This document shows positions 43,057-51,965 of a DNA stretch of 64,000 nucleotides, piece by piece (position 1 is the stretch's first letter; each line of letters starts with the position of its first letter). The notes under the pieces were generated by a model. It was not told the DNA's origin, did no database searches, and saw nothing but the letters and a program-made list of their open reading frames with translations. This DNA is from UMGS1491 sp944380925 (GTDB lineage Bacteria; Bacillota; Clostridia; Oscillospirales; Acutalibacteraceae). The stretch lies in assembly GCA_944380925.1 (NCBI GenBank), contig CALWJD010000006.1:1-64000 (forward strand), read 5' to 3'. The translations under genes were made by a program, and so were the position numbers.

Positions 43057-44313
43057 GTGTCAAAATTGATTATTGAAGGTTCAAGAAGACTCCATGGAAA
43101 TATTAAAGTTCAGGGATCAAAAAATAGTATTTTGCCGATTTTGGCGGCCTCTGTTATGTGTAAAGATGAATGCATAATACACAATTGCCCCGATATTTTG
43201 GACGTCAAAATAACAAGGCGTATTCTGGAATATTTAGGATGCAAAACAAGTTTTGAAAACAATACTTTTATTGTTAATTCAAAAAATATTTTAAAAAATG
43301 ATATACCTGACTTCTTGATGAGAGAGATGAGATCATCTATAATATTCTTAGGTTCTTTAATTTCCGGATTTGGTAGTGCAAATCTTTCCCTGCCCGGAGG
43401 GTGTGAACTGGGGCCAAGACCAATAGATATTCATTTAGATGGACTTCGTCAGCTTGGCATGAGAATTACCGAAAGCCATGGTATTTTAAAATGCGATAGC
43501 GGAAAAGGATTAATCGGTTGCAATATTGCTTTTTCTTTTCCGAGCGTTGGAGCAACGGAAAATTTGATTTTGGGTGCTGTCACTGCCAAGGGGACAACTA
43601 TTATAACCAACGCCGCAAAAGAACCGGAAATAATTGATTTAATTGATTTTCTAAATAAGTGTGGTGCGAAAATTAAGTATTCTCATGAGGGTACAATAGT
43701 AATAACGGGAGTAACCAAGCTCCACGGCGCAGAACATACCGTAATATCGGATAGAATTGTGGCTATTACGTATATGTCGGCAGCTGCGGCTACTTCGAGC
43801 AATATTACAATAGAGAAGGTTATTGAAGAACATATAAGCTCCGTAATTCCAATTTTCGAGGAAGCGGGTTGCGTTATAATGTTTAAAGATAAGGATATTT
43901 TAAAAATAGATTCTCCAACAAGACCATATTTTAACAGAATAATACGAACCATGCCGTATCCCGGATTTCCAACCGATGCCCAAGCACCCGTTATGTCCAT
44001 GACTGCCGTTGCGGACGGAACAAGCGTTTTTGTAGAAAATATTTTTTCAAACAGATATAAGCATGTTGGAGAACTTCTAAGACTCGGCGCAGATATAAAG
44101 GTTGAAGATAAAGTAGCAATTGTGGAGGGAGTAAAAAAGCTATCTGGCGCAAAAGTAACGGCAATGGATTTAAGAGGCGCAGCTTCATTGGTTGTTGCAG
44201 GGCTCAGCGCCGAAGGAATAACGGAAATCTCAGGGCTTAAACACATTGATAGAGGCTATGAACAAATAGAAAAAAATTTAAATATGTTGGGAGCTTCAGT
44301 AAAAAGAATTTAA
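43057..44313 (+). CDS. murA2: UDP-N-acetylglucosamine 1-carboxyvinyltransferase (second copy)
   Basis: A diverged MurA of 418 residues with VQGSKNSILPILAASV, the catalytic Cys in LPGGCELGPRPIDIHL, SVGATENLILGAVTAKG and DLRGAASLVVAGLSAEG. Firmicutes often keep two MurA paralogues (MurA and MurZ). The start is GTG at 43057, preceded by AGAGGAG. The FtsQ-like gene starts 20 bases later, which ties this copy to division rather than to the prkC operon. Confidence 0.94.
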   Translation: MSKLIIEGSRRLHGNIKVQGSKNSILPILAASVMCKDECIIHNCPDILDVKITRRILEYLGCKTSFENNTFIVNSKNILKNDIPDFLMREMRSSIIFLGSLISGFGSANLSLPGGCELGPRPIDIHLDGLRQLGMRITESHGILKCDSGKGLIGCNIAFSFPSVGATENLILGAVTAKGTTIITNAAKEPEIIDLIDFLNKCGAKIKYSHEGTIVITGVTKLHGAEHTVISDRIVAITYMSAAAATSSNITIEKVIEEHISSVIPIFEEAGCVIMFKDKDILKIDSPTRPYFNRIIRTMPYPGFPTDAQAPVMSMTAVADGTSVFVENIFSNRYKHVGELLRLGADIKVEDKVAIVEGVKKLSGAKVTAMDLRGAASLVVAGLSAEGITEISGLKHIDRGYEQIEKNLNMLGASVKRI

Positions 44314-44333
44314 ACATATAGGGTGAAAAATCT

Positions 44334-45164
44334 ATGAACAGGGAATTATCAAAAAAATCAAATATAAAGCGGCCAAAAAGACCTACCAAAAGGGGACTTA
44401 GAAAAAAAGTATTTTTAAAAAGGAAAAGAAGAAAACTTATATTCAGAAGGTTTTTTTTGGTTGCGATATGCCTATCCGTTGTTTTTTTGTTTTTTTTCGG
44501 TATACATTTTTCCCTTTCTAAATTTTTTACCATAAAAAATATATCGGTTCAGGGTAGCAGTAGCTATTCAGATGCCGAAGTGATCTCAGCCGGCGAACTA
44601 CATACTAAACAAAATTTGCTCTTTTTAAATTCAAAGAAAGCCGAAAACAAAATTTATACATCGCTCCCAAATGTAGATGAAGTAAAAATTTCTAAAAAAT
44701 TCCCGAATAATTTGATTATCTCTTTAGAAGATGCCATACCGACTTACCACTTGAAAATTGAAAACGAATATATTGTAATTAGCGCCAAAAATAAATTTTT
44801 AGCTAAGTTTTCAGAACCTCCCGATAATACTGTCGGGCTAATTGGAATAGAGGCGGAAATTAAAGAAAACGGAAAAGTGGAGTACAGAAATCCTGAGTCT
44901 TTAAAGCTTATGGAGGAAATTTTAAATACGCTTAGAAGTAAAGAAATTGAGAACATAAATGAGGTAGACATTTCCGATTTGCAAAATATAACTTTGAAAT
45001 ATGAAAACAGAATAAAGATAAATATCGGGAGTCAAGATGACCTAGATTATAAAATTTTAACTTTGAAAGAAATATTAAATAATAAAATTTCTAAAACTGA
45101 AAGAGGAACTTTAAATCTAAAAGATTTAAAAACCCAAAACAGAACATACTTTACATATGAATAA
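44334..45164 (+). CDS. ftsQ: Cell-division protein FtsQ/DivIB
   Basis: The 276-residue product has a strongly basic cytoplasmic tail (KRPKRPTKRGLRKKVFLKRK), one membrane helix at ~38-60 (FLVAICLSVVFLFFFGIHFS), then a POTRA domain (FFTIKNISVQGSSSYSDAEV, VDEVKISKKFPNNLIISLED) and a beta domain. It works with FtsL and DivIC at the septum. AGGGTG lies before ATG at 44334. It follows murA2 and ends in a terminator. Confidence 0.88.
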   Translation: MNRELSKKSNIKRPKRPTKRGLRKKVFLKRKRRKLIFRRFFLVAICLSVVFLFFFGIHFSLSKFFTIKNISVQGSSSYSDAEVISAGELHTKQNLLFLNSKKAENKIYTSLPNVDEVKISKKFPNNLIISLEDAIPTYHLKIENEYIVISAKNKFLAKFSEPPDNTVGLIGIEAEIKENGKVEYRNPESLKLMEEILNTLRSKEIENINEVDISDLQNITLKYENRIKINIGSQDDLDYKILTLKEILNNKISKTERGTLNLKDLKTQNRTYFTYE

Positions 45165-45172
45165 AGTTTTTT

Positions 45173-45209
45173 GAGCCGTAAGTTTTTAAACTACTGGCTC
45201 TTTTTTTTG
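45173..45209 (+). terminator. Terminator after ftsQ
   Basis: GAGCCGTAAGTTT and AAACTACTGGCTC form an interrupted stem (45173-45200), followed by TTTTTTTT. The run of T ends just before the next reading frame opens. Confidence 0.85.
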
Positions 45210-45255
45210 TTTTGTGGTTTACTTAATTAGTATAAAAAGCAAAGGGGAAATTTTT

Positions 45256-46500
45256 ATTTTTAAGTTTGATAGCAAAATTCAGAACATGGCTAATGAGGCG
45301 CTTGCAATCTGCCAAAAAGAGTTTAATGAAATTGAAAAAATAAAAGAATATAATCAGCAAAAAGTGCTGGAATCTTTTATAAAATGCGGTATTAGCGAAA
45401 GCCATTTTGTTGCAACCACAGGTTATGGATATAACGATCGGGGTAGGGAAAAACTCGATGAAGTATTTGCCGATATATTTAAAACGGAAGATGCTTTGGT
45501 AAGGCATAACTTTGTAAGTGGTACTCATGCCATAGCAACAGTTTTGTTTGGAATTTTAAGACCAAACAATAAAGTTTTAAGCGTTACGGGCAAACTTTAT
45601 GATACATTATCGGATGTTATAAAGTCTGAGCCCGGTATGGGCTCGCTGAGTGACTATTCCATAGAATTTAGGTATATAGATTTTGATAAAAACGAGGGCG
45701 CTTATTTTAAATCGATTGAAAATGCTCTTTCGAACGAAGACTACAAAGCCGTTTATATTCAGCGTTCACGGGGATATAGTCTTAGAGATTCGCTAAATAT
45801 AGAAAAAATAGAAAAAATAATTTCGCTCGTTAAAAATATGAATACCGAAATTTTAGTCATAGTAGATAACTGTTACGGCGAATTTGCCGAGAAAAAAGAA
45901 CCCACAGAAGTGGGTGCAGATGTAATCGTCGGTTCGCTTATAAAAAATCCCGGCGGAGGTATTGCCCCAACAGGCGGATACATTGCCGGAAAGAAAAGAA
46001 TTGTGGATATGTGTTCATATAGGCTCACCGCGCCCGGAATAGGAAAAGAAATTGGAGCAAACTTGGGAGTAAACAAAGAAATGTTTATGGGTATTTTCAA
46101 TGCGCCGTGCGTTGTAGGAGAAGCCCTTAAAACAGCAGTTTTCGCGGCAGCTCTATTTGAAAAAATGGGTTATAAAGTTTTTCCCAAATATAATGAAAAA
46201 AGAGCAGATATTGTAGAATCCATAGTGCTTGAGGATTCGAGCGCTTTAATAAAATTTTGCAAAGGTATTCAAGAAGGTTCAGCTATCGATTCTTTTGTTT
46301 CCCCCGAGCCTTGGGATATGCCGGGCTACGAAGATAAGGTAATAATGGCGGCAGGAACCTTTATTTCGGGTTCTTCCTTGGAGCTTTCGGCCGATGGCCC
46401 ATTAAGACCGCCTTATGTTGTTTGGATGCAAGGAGGAACTAATTTCTACGCTGCAAAAATAGGAATTATGAAAGCTGCGGAAAAGATTTTAAATTCTTAG
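45256..46500 (+). CDS. Methionine gamma-lyase-family PLP enzyme (formerly aluminium-resistance protein)
   Basis: The enzyme has VATTGYGYNDRGREKLDEVF, VRHNFVSGTHAIATVLFGIL, VDNCYGEFAEK and the PLP-binding Lys region GSLIKNPGGGIAPTGGYIAG, matching the Met_gamma_lyase family of Firmicutes. Its natural substrate is unsettled. The start is unclear: no ATG, GTG or TTG lies at a sensible distance from AAAGGGG at 45241-45247. The in-frame GTG at 45214 lies in the T tract of the preceding terminator, and ATG at 45286 has no site. ATT at 45256 has the right spacing and is reported here as the tentative start (414 codons). Confidence 0.85.
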   Translation: MFKFDSKIQNMANEALAICQKEFNEIEKIKEYNQQKVLESFIKCGISESHFVATTGYGYNDRGREKLDEVFADIFKTEDALVRHNFVSGTHAIATVLFGILRPNNKVLSVTGKLYDTLSDVIKSEPGMGSLSDYSIEFRYIDFDKNEGAYFKSIENALSNEDYKAVYIQRSRGYSLRDSLNIEKIEKIISLVKNMNTEILVIVDNCYGEFAEKKEPTEVGADVIVGSLIKNPGGGIAPTGGYIAGKKRIVDMCSYRLTAPGIGKEIGANLGVNKEMFMGIFNAPCVVGEALKTAVFAAALFEKMGYKVFPKYNEKRADIVESIVLEDSSALIKFCKGIQEGSAIDSFVSPEPWDMPGYEDKVIMAAGTFISGSSLELSADGPLRPPYVVWMQGGTNFYAAKIGIMKAAEKILNS

Positions 46501-46571
46501 AATCGGTACTATTTTTCTTTTCTTTCGGCATAAATATTTTTAATAAGATATTTTTTAAGGGAGATAGAATT

Positions 46572-46859
46572 ATGAATAACGAAACAATTAACAAAGTACC
46601 AAAAATGCCGCATACACTGAGTCTTGACAACAGGAAAACACTCTCTTTAAATGGAATATCGGAAGTTGACAATTTTGATGATAAATCCATAACTGCGTGC
46701 ACTGATATTGGCAAACTTAGTATAAGCGGTGAAAATTTAAATATAAAAAAATTAAATTTAGAAATCGGAGAACTGGAAGTAGAAGGCAAAGTTTCATCTT
46801 TAATATATAGTGACTGTAAATTAAGAAAAAGGAGAAAACTGTTTTTCAGATCTTTTTAA
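46572..46859 (+). CDS. yabP: Sporulation protein YabP
   Basis: A 95-residue protein with the YabP pattern: MPHTLSLDNRKTLSLNGISE, VDNFDDKSITACTDIGKLSI, SGENLNIKKLNLEIGELEVE and a short basic tail. It acts in spore-coat and cortex assembly with YabQ, which follows 35 bases later. AAGGGAG precedes ATG at 46572. Confidence 0.9.
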   Translation: MNNETINKVPKMPHTLSLDNRKTLSLNGISEVDNFDDKSITACTDIGKLSISGENLNIKKLNLEIGELEVEGKVSSLIYSDCKLRKRRKLFFRSF

Positions 46860-46894
46860 AAAATTTACAGACTAATCGAAAAGGTGAAATATGG

Positions 46895-47296
46895 ATGGAT
46901 GAAATTTATAAGACCCAATTTATGATTTTTTTGTTTTCTTGTTTACTGGGAGTTGCTCTAGGTTTGCTTTACGATATCTTTAGACTGATAAGAATGATAA
47001 TCAATCTACGAAATATTTTTATGTTTATCCAGGATGTTATATATTTTTTGGTAAGTGCACTTATTACCTTTTTGTTTGTACTTGTATTTAATAAGGGAGA
47101 ATCTCGCTTTTATATTTTGGCGGGAGAGGGAATTGGATGGATTATCTATCATCTTACTTTTGGAGAGATGATTTACAAATGCTCCGGAAAAATTGTTGTT
47201 GTTTTAAAATCGTGTATTAACAAAATTTATTCAAAAACCAAGGGTGTAATATCGAAAATTCATAAAATGTTATTTTTCAAAACAACAAAAAAATAA
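46895..47296 (+). CDS. yabQ: Spore cortex protein YabQ
   Basis: A 133-residue membrane protein with three or four hydrophobic segments and the YabQ start YKTQFMIFLFSCLLGVALGL followed by LYDIFRLIRMI. YabQ is needed for cortex formation in the mother cell. AAGGTG precedes ATG at 46895. The yabP-yabQ-divIC-yabR order equals that of Bacillus subtilis. Confidence 0.9.
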   Translation: MDEIYKTQFMIFLFSCLLGVALGLLYDIFRLIRMIINLRNIFMFIQDVIYFLVSALITFLFVLVFNKGESRFYILAGEGIGWIIYHLTFGEMIYKCSGKIVVVLKSCINKIYSKTKGVISKIHKMLFFKTTKK

Positions 47297-47322
47297 TTAT
47301 TTGCCAAAAACAAAAAAATAAC

Positions 47323-47352
47323 TTGCATTTATATATTCATAAAGTGCATAAT
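47323..47352 (+). promoter_or_regulatory. Candidate promoter before divIC
   Basis: TTGCAT (47323-47328), an 18-base spacer and CATAAT (47347-47352), 45 bases before ATG at 47397. It would separate vegetative divIC from the sporulation genes upstream. Confidence 0.5.
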
Positions 47353-47396
47353 ATAGACTGTAAACGTATCAGAAATTTTGTCAGAGGAAGTTTTAA

Positions 47397-47654
47397 ATGA
47401 AATTGTCTGCAAGAAAAAGCAAAAAATTTGTAATAAAATTTGTTATACTGTTTGCTATCGGATGTTGTATTTACTTTTTTATCAATCAAAGAATAAAAAT
47501 CAAAATGAAAAATGATGAACTCGATTATATAAATAAGCAAATAGCGGTAGAAAAGAAAAAAAGCGAAGAAATTCGTGAAAAAATGGAACAGGTTTCCGGT
47601 GAAAACGAAAATAAAAATTCCCGCACGAGGGTATTTGAAAATGTTGCGGAATAA
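47397..47654 (+). CDS. divIC: Septum-formation initiator DivIC/FtsL-like
   Basis: An 85-residue protein with a basic N-terminus, one membrane helix (FVIKFVILFAIGCCIYFFIN) and a coiled coil (IKMKNDELDYINKQIAVEKK and KSEEIREKMEQV), as expected for DivIC. It forms a complex with FtsL and FtsQ/DivIB. GAGGAAG precedes ATG at 47397. The adjacent S1 protein supports the name. Confidence 0.8.
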   Translation: MKLSARKSKKFVIKFVILFAIGCCIYFFINQRIKIKMKNDELDYINKQIAVEKKKSEEIREKMEQVSGENENKNSRTRVFENVAE

Positions 47655-47693
47655 TGGATGTGTATATAAAATTGATAAGAAAGTTGGTTTTTT

Positions 47694-48137
47694 ATGGAAT
47701 TTGAAATAGGGTCAATCGTAGAGGGAAAAGTTAAAAGCATCACCAATTTTGGCGCTTTTATTGATTTTGATGATGGTAAATCCGGTCTTGTACACATTTC
47801 AGAAATTTCCAATACTTTTGTTAAAGATATAAAGGATCATTTAAAGGAAGGTCAAACCGTAAAAACCAAGGTGATAAGCAAGGACCCTTCAGGAAAGCTG
47901 GGGCTTTCCATTAAACGCATTCAGGAAGAGAAAAAACCTGAAAACAACAATGATTTTGGTAAATCCGGTGGTACCAAGAGTATTAAAAAGTTTGTCGATT
48001 CCAAATTGACTTCTAACAGATTTGAAGATATGATGGCCAAGTTTAAACAAATCAGTGATGAAAAAATAAGCAGTTTTACGGAAAAAACAAAACGCAGAGG
48101 AAATAGCAGAAAAGCTAATCATAGAACCGATTTTTAG
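47694..48137 (+). CDS. yabR: S1-domain RNA-binding protein YabR
   Basis: The N-terminal 75 residues are one S1 domain (FEIGSIVEGKVKSITNFGAF, KSGLVHISEISNTFVKDIKD, LKEGQTVKTKVISKDPSGKL, GLSIKRIQEE). The rest (to 147) is a charged, basic tail with KTKRRGNSRKANHRTDF. It is thought to bind RNA, and its function is not settled. A terminator follows. Confidence 0.88.
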   Translation: MEFEIGSIVEGKVKSITNFGAFIDFDDGKSGLVHISEISNTFVKDIKDHLKEGQTVKTKVISKDPSGKLGLSIKRIQEEKKPENNNDFGKSGGTKSIKKFVDSKLTSNRFEDMMAKFKQISDEKISSFTEKTKRRGNSRKANHRTDF

Positions 48138-48159
48138 TTTTATTTTTTAAAAATTTATG

Positions 48160-48200
48160 CCGAAGCTTTTTAATTTATTTAGAGCTTCGGATTAATTTTT
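48160..48200 (+). terminator. Terminator after yabR
   Basis: CCGAAGCT (48160-48167) pairs with AGCTTCGG (48183-48190), followed by ATTAATTTTT. Confidence 0.8.
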
Positions 48201-48293
48201 GTTCAAAATACAGGTTAATTGCAAACCGGTTGTAATTGACTAAGTTTTACTATAAAATAAAAGATTATGGATAAGTTTTTTTAGGAGGCAAAT

Positions 48294-49136
48294 ATGAAAC
48301 TTAAATTTACAAAAATGCATGGTTGCGGTAATGATTACGTTTATGTAAATTGTTTTGAACAGACGATTGAAGATCCGGCAAAACTCAGTTGTTTACTTTC
48401 GGATAGACGCCACAGTATAGGCGGAGACGGAATAATACTGATTTGCAAGTCCGAAGTAGCCGATGCCAAAATGAGAATTTTTAATAAAGACGGCAGCGAA
48501 GGAAAAATGTGCGGTAACGGCATAAGGTGCGTTGCAAAATATCTTTACGACTCCGGATTAATCAAAAACAAAGATGACATAAAAATTGAAACCTTAAGCG
48601 GTATAAAGTATCTAAAGATATTAGAAAATAAAGATAATGAAGCTTTAGTTAAAGTAAATATGGGTAAGGCAGATCTTAGTTCAAAAAGTATTCCCATGAT
48701 TTTTGAAAAAGATACGGTAATAAACGAACCCATAACTCTAAATAACGAAGTTTACAATATTACTTGTGTTTCTATGGGTAACCCGCACGCAGTTATATTT
48801 TGCGATGAAGTTTATTCGGCAAAAGTTAAGGAAATCGGTTCGAAACTATCTTCGCATAGAATTTTCCCGGAAGGTGTAAACGTTGAGTTTGTAGGAATTG
48901 TTGATAAAAATAACATTACAATGCGTGTGTGGGAACGCGGAAGCGGCGAAACACTTGCATGCGGAAGCGGAGCTTGTGCCAGCGTTGTTGCAGCGGTTGA
49001 AAATGGATTTTGCAATAAAAATGAAGATGTAACGGTACATTTGCGCGGCGGAAAATTGATTGTAAATTACTCAGATGAAAGAGTATTTTTAACGGGAAAT
49101 GCAGTTAGAGTTTTTGAAGGAGAAATAACAGTATGA
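48294..49136 (+). CDS. dapF: Diaminopimelate epimerase
   Basis: DapF turns LL-DAP into meso-DAP for the cell wall and lysine. The 280 residues have HGCGNDYVYV at the start, the first catalytic Cys in KMCGNGIRC and the second in LACGSGACASV. AGGAGG lies before ATG at 48294. The stop overlaps the pyrG start by four bases (ATGA), which indicates translational coupling. dapL, the preceding step, lies after pyrG. Confidence 0.96.
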   Translation: MKLKFTKMHGCGNDYVYVNCFEQTIEDPAKLSCLLSDRRHSIGGDGIILICKSEVADAKMRIFNKDGSEGKMCGNGIRCVAKYLYDSGLIKNKDDIKIETLSGIKYLKILENKDNEALVKVNMGKADLSSKSIPMIFEKDTVINEPITLNNEVYNITCVSMGNPHAVIFCDEVYSAKVKEIGSKLSSHRIFPEGVNVEFVGIVDKNNITMRVWERGSGETLACGSGACASVVAAVENGFCNKNEDVTVHLRGGKLIVNYSDERVFLTGNAVRVFEGEITV

Positions 49137-50728
49137 CAAAATATGTTTTTGTAACAGGCGGAGTGGTTTCGGGTTTAGGAAAGGGCATAACCGCCGCTTC
49201 GCTCGGCAGGCTTTTAAAATCAAGAGGGCTAAAAGTAATGGCTCAAAAGTTAGATCCCTATATAAACGTGGACCCCGGAACCATGAGCCCTTATCAACAT
49301 GGTGAGGTTTTTGTTACGGAAGACGGAGCAGAAACGGACCTTGACCTTGGGCACTATGAAAGGTTTATAGACGAAAACCTTAATAAATATTCTAATTTAA
49401 CCACCGGTAAAGTCTATTGGAATGTTTTGCAAAAAGAAAGAAAAGGTGAATATTTGGGGGAAACAATCCAAGTTATTCCTCATATCACCAACGAAATAAA
49501 GAAATTTATATATTCGGTAGGTAAAAAGTCTAACGCCGATGTGGTTATAACAGAAATAGGCGGTACCACGGGAGATATAGAAAGCCAGCCTTTCTTGGAA
49601 GCAATAAGACAAGTTTCTCTGGAAGTTGGAAAAGAAAATTGTATTTTCATTCATGTAACTTTAATTCCCTATATAGTAAGTTCAGGTGAGTATAAATCCA
49701 AGCCCACTCAGCATTCCGTCAAAGAATTAAGGTCACTTGGAATTAACCCTGATATTATCGTAGCGCGTTGTGATAAGCCCCTTACAAAAAGTATACAGGA
49801 TAAAATTTCCCTGTTTTGTAACGTTAAACCCGATTGCGTTATAAATAATATAACTGTTTCGTCACTTTACCACGCTCCTTCTATGCTTGAAGAAAGCAAT
49901 TTTTCGGATATAGTATGCAGAGAACTTCATTTAGATTGTCCCAAGTGCAATATGTCTGAATGGAACGAAATGTTAAAAAGAATAGATAACCGCAAGCGCA
50001 AAGCAAAAATTGCGCTGGTCGGAAAATATGTTCAGCTCCATGATGCATACCTTTCTGTTGCAGAAGCCTTAAATCACGGCGGATTTGAAACAGATACAAA
50101 TGTTGAAATTAAATGGGTAGATTCTGAATTTATAACCAAGTTTACCGTTAAAGATCACCTGAGCGATTGTGATGGAATTTTAGTTCCGGGAGGTTTTGGC
50201 GGAAGAGGTATTGAAGGAAAGCTCGAAGCCGCAAAATACGCACGTGAAAACAACATTCCCTATCTTGGTATTTGCCTTGGTATGCAAGCGGCTGTCATCG
50301 AGTTTTCAAGGAATGTTTTGGGGTTGCCGGATGCCAATTCGGAAGAATTTGATCCTGAAAGTAAAAATTTAGTTATCCATCTTATGAACGACCAAAAAGA
50401 TAAAGAGCAAAAAGGCGGCACCATGCGTTTGGGAGCATATCCGTGTATTATCAAGGATCAATCGCTTATGAGTAATGCTTATGGTAAACAAGAGGTTTTT
50501 GAACGCCACCGCCACAGATATGAATTTAATAATGAATATCGTGATGAAGTAGAAAAACATGGCATGAAGATTACAGGTGTTTCGCCAAACGGAGTGTTGG
50601 TTGAAGCGGTTGAAATACCAAACCATAAATTTTTCGTAGGCGTACAGTATCATCCGGAATTTAAAAGCCGCCCAAATCATGCGCACCCACTTTTCCGTGA
50701 GTTTGTAAGAGCAGCAAGCCACGCATAA
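49133..50728 (+). CDS. pyrG: CTP synthase
   Basis: The 531-residue enzyme makes CTP from UTP. The amidoligase part has VTGGVVSGLGKGITAASL, MSPYQHGEVFVTEDGAETDL and ITEIGGTTGDIESQPF. The glutaminase half has VPGGFGGRGIEGK, the nucleophile Cys in GICLGMQAAVIE, and VQYHPEFKSRP with the His-Glu pair. It starts on the ATG overlapping the dapF stop. There is no pyrG attenuator because it lies inside an operon. Confidence 0.97.
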   Translation: MTKYVFVTGGVVSGLGKGITAASLGRLLKSRGLKVMAQKLDPYINVDPGTMSPYQHGEVFVTEDGAETDLDLGHYERFIDENLNKYSNLTTGKVYWNVLQKERKGEYLGETIQVIPHITNEIKKFIYSVGKKSNADVVITEIGGTTGDIESQPFLEAIRQVSLEVGKENCIFIHVTLIPYIVSSGEYKSKPTQHSVKELRSLGINPDIIVARCDKPLTKSIQDKISLFCNVKPDCVINNITVSSLYHAPSMLEESNFSDIVCRELHLDCPKCNMSEWNEMLKRIDNRKRKAKIALVGKYVQLHDAYLSVAEALNHGGFETDTNVEIKWVDSEFITKFTVKDHLSDCDGILVPGGFGGRGIEGKLEAAKYARENNIPYLGICLGMQAAVIEFSRNVLGLPDANSEEFDPESKNLVIHLMNDQKDKEQKGGTMRLGAYPCIIKDQSLMSNAYGKQEVFERHRHRYEFNNEYRDEVEKHGMKITGVSPNGVLVEAVEIPNHKFFVGVQYHPEFKSRPNHAHPLFREFVRAASHA

Positions 50729-50753
50729 ATTTGAATCAGTGAGGAATTTACAG

Positions 50754-51938
50754 ATGATTAAAGTTAATAAAAATTTTGAAAATCTCAAAAAAAATTATCT
50801 TTTTGTCGAAATGGAAAACCGTATAAAAGCATACCAAGAAAAAAATCCTCAAGCTAAAATAATAAGACTAGGCATTGGTGATGTTACTTTGCCGTTATGC
50901 CAAACGGTAATAAAAGCCATGCATGAAGCCGTTGATGAAATGGCAAAGAAAGAAACTTTTAAGGGATATGGCCCTTCCAATGGGTATGAATTTTTAAGGG
51001 AGGCAATTAGCAAAAGCTATTTAAAATATGATATAGAAATTGATAAAAATGACGTATATGTTTCCGACGGTGCTAAGAGTGATACGGCGAACATTATGGA
51101 TATTTTTGATGCAAGCGGAGATGTTTTAATTCCAGATCCTGCATATCCCGTTTATGTTGATTCTTCAATAATTGCCGGAAAAAATATCCATTTCGTCAAA
51201 GCTACTCAAGAAAATGGATTTCTGCCAATGCCCGATTATAAAATTTCGCCATCTTTGATTTATATCTGCTCACCGAACAATCCGACAGGTGCAGTATATG
51301 ACAAGGAGCAGCTAAAAAAATGGGTTGATTATGCGCTTGATAAACAGGCAATAATAATTTTTGATGCAGCTTATGAACCTTTTATAGTAGATAAAGATTT
51401 GCCACACAGTATTTATGAAATAGAAAATGCCAAAAAATGCGCGATAGAAGTGTGTTCATTTTCAAAAGGTGCAGGCTTTACGGGAATAAGGTGTGCATAT
51501 ACCGTAGTGCCTTCAGAAATTAAGGTTGATGGCAAAAAAATCGGAGATATTTGGATGCGCAGGCAGTCTTGTAAATTTAACGGTGCCACCTATATAACAC
51601 AAAAAGCGGCCCTGGCTGCACTTTCCGAAAATGGCCAAAAAGAAAATAAAGAAATGGTAGATTACTACCGCCGAAATGCAAAGGTTCTCGTTGATACAAT
51701 GAAAAAACTCGGTATTTGGCATGTTGGGGGAGAAAATTCACCGTATGTTTGGATAAAATGCCCCAACAACATGAAATCATGGGATTTCTTTGATTTGCTT
51801 TTGGAAAAAGCCAACATAGTAGGTACTCCGGGAGCAGGGTTTGGAGATAGCGGAGAAGGTTACTTTAGATTCTCGTCTTTCGGTAATTATGAGGACGTTT
51901 TAGAAGCCGCATCAAGGCTTGAAAAATTAGATTTTTAG
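50754..51938 (+). CDS. dapL: LL-diaminopimelate aminotransferase
   Basis: This PLP enzyme makes LL-DAP directly from tetrahydrodipicolinate, bypassing the succinylase or acetylase steps. The 394 residues carry IRLGIGDVTLPL, GYGPSNGYEFLREAI, YVSDGAKSD, CSPNNPTGAVY and the Lys of CSFSKGAGFTGIRCAYTV. ATG at 50754 is preferred to GTG at 50739 because GAGGA lies nine bases before it. With dapF and the asd-dapA-dapB operon it makes the route to meso-DAP nearly complete in this window. Confidence 0.95.
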   Translation: MIKVNKNFENLKKNYLFVEMENRIKAYQEKNPQAKIIRLGIGDVTLPLCQTVIKAMHEAVDEMAKKETFKGYGPSNGYEFLREAISKSYLKYDIEIDKNDVYVSDGAKSDTANIMDIFDASGDVLIPDPAYPVYVDSSIIAGKNIHFVKATQENGFLPMPDYKISPSLIYICSPNNPTGAVYDKEQLKKWVDYALDKQAIIIFDAAYEPFIVDKDLPHSIYEIENAKKCAIEVCSFSKGAGFTGIRCAYTVVPSEIKVDGKKIGDIWMRRQSCKFNGATYITQKAALAALSENGQKENKEMVDYYRRNAKVLVDTMKKLGIWHVGGENSPYVWIKCPNNMKSWDFFDLLLEKANIVGTPGAGFGDSGEGYFRFSSFGNYEDVLEAASRLEKLDF

Positions 51939-51965
51939 TATTATTAAATTTTTGGAGGAAAAATA

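Noticed and set aside
37508..44313. The two murA genes as an assembly duplication
   Set aside because: The proteins differ throughout and have different neighbours; two MurA paralogues are normal in Firmicutes.
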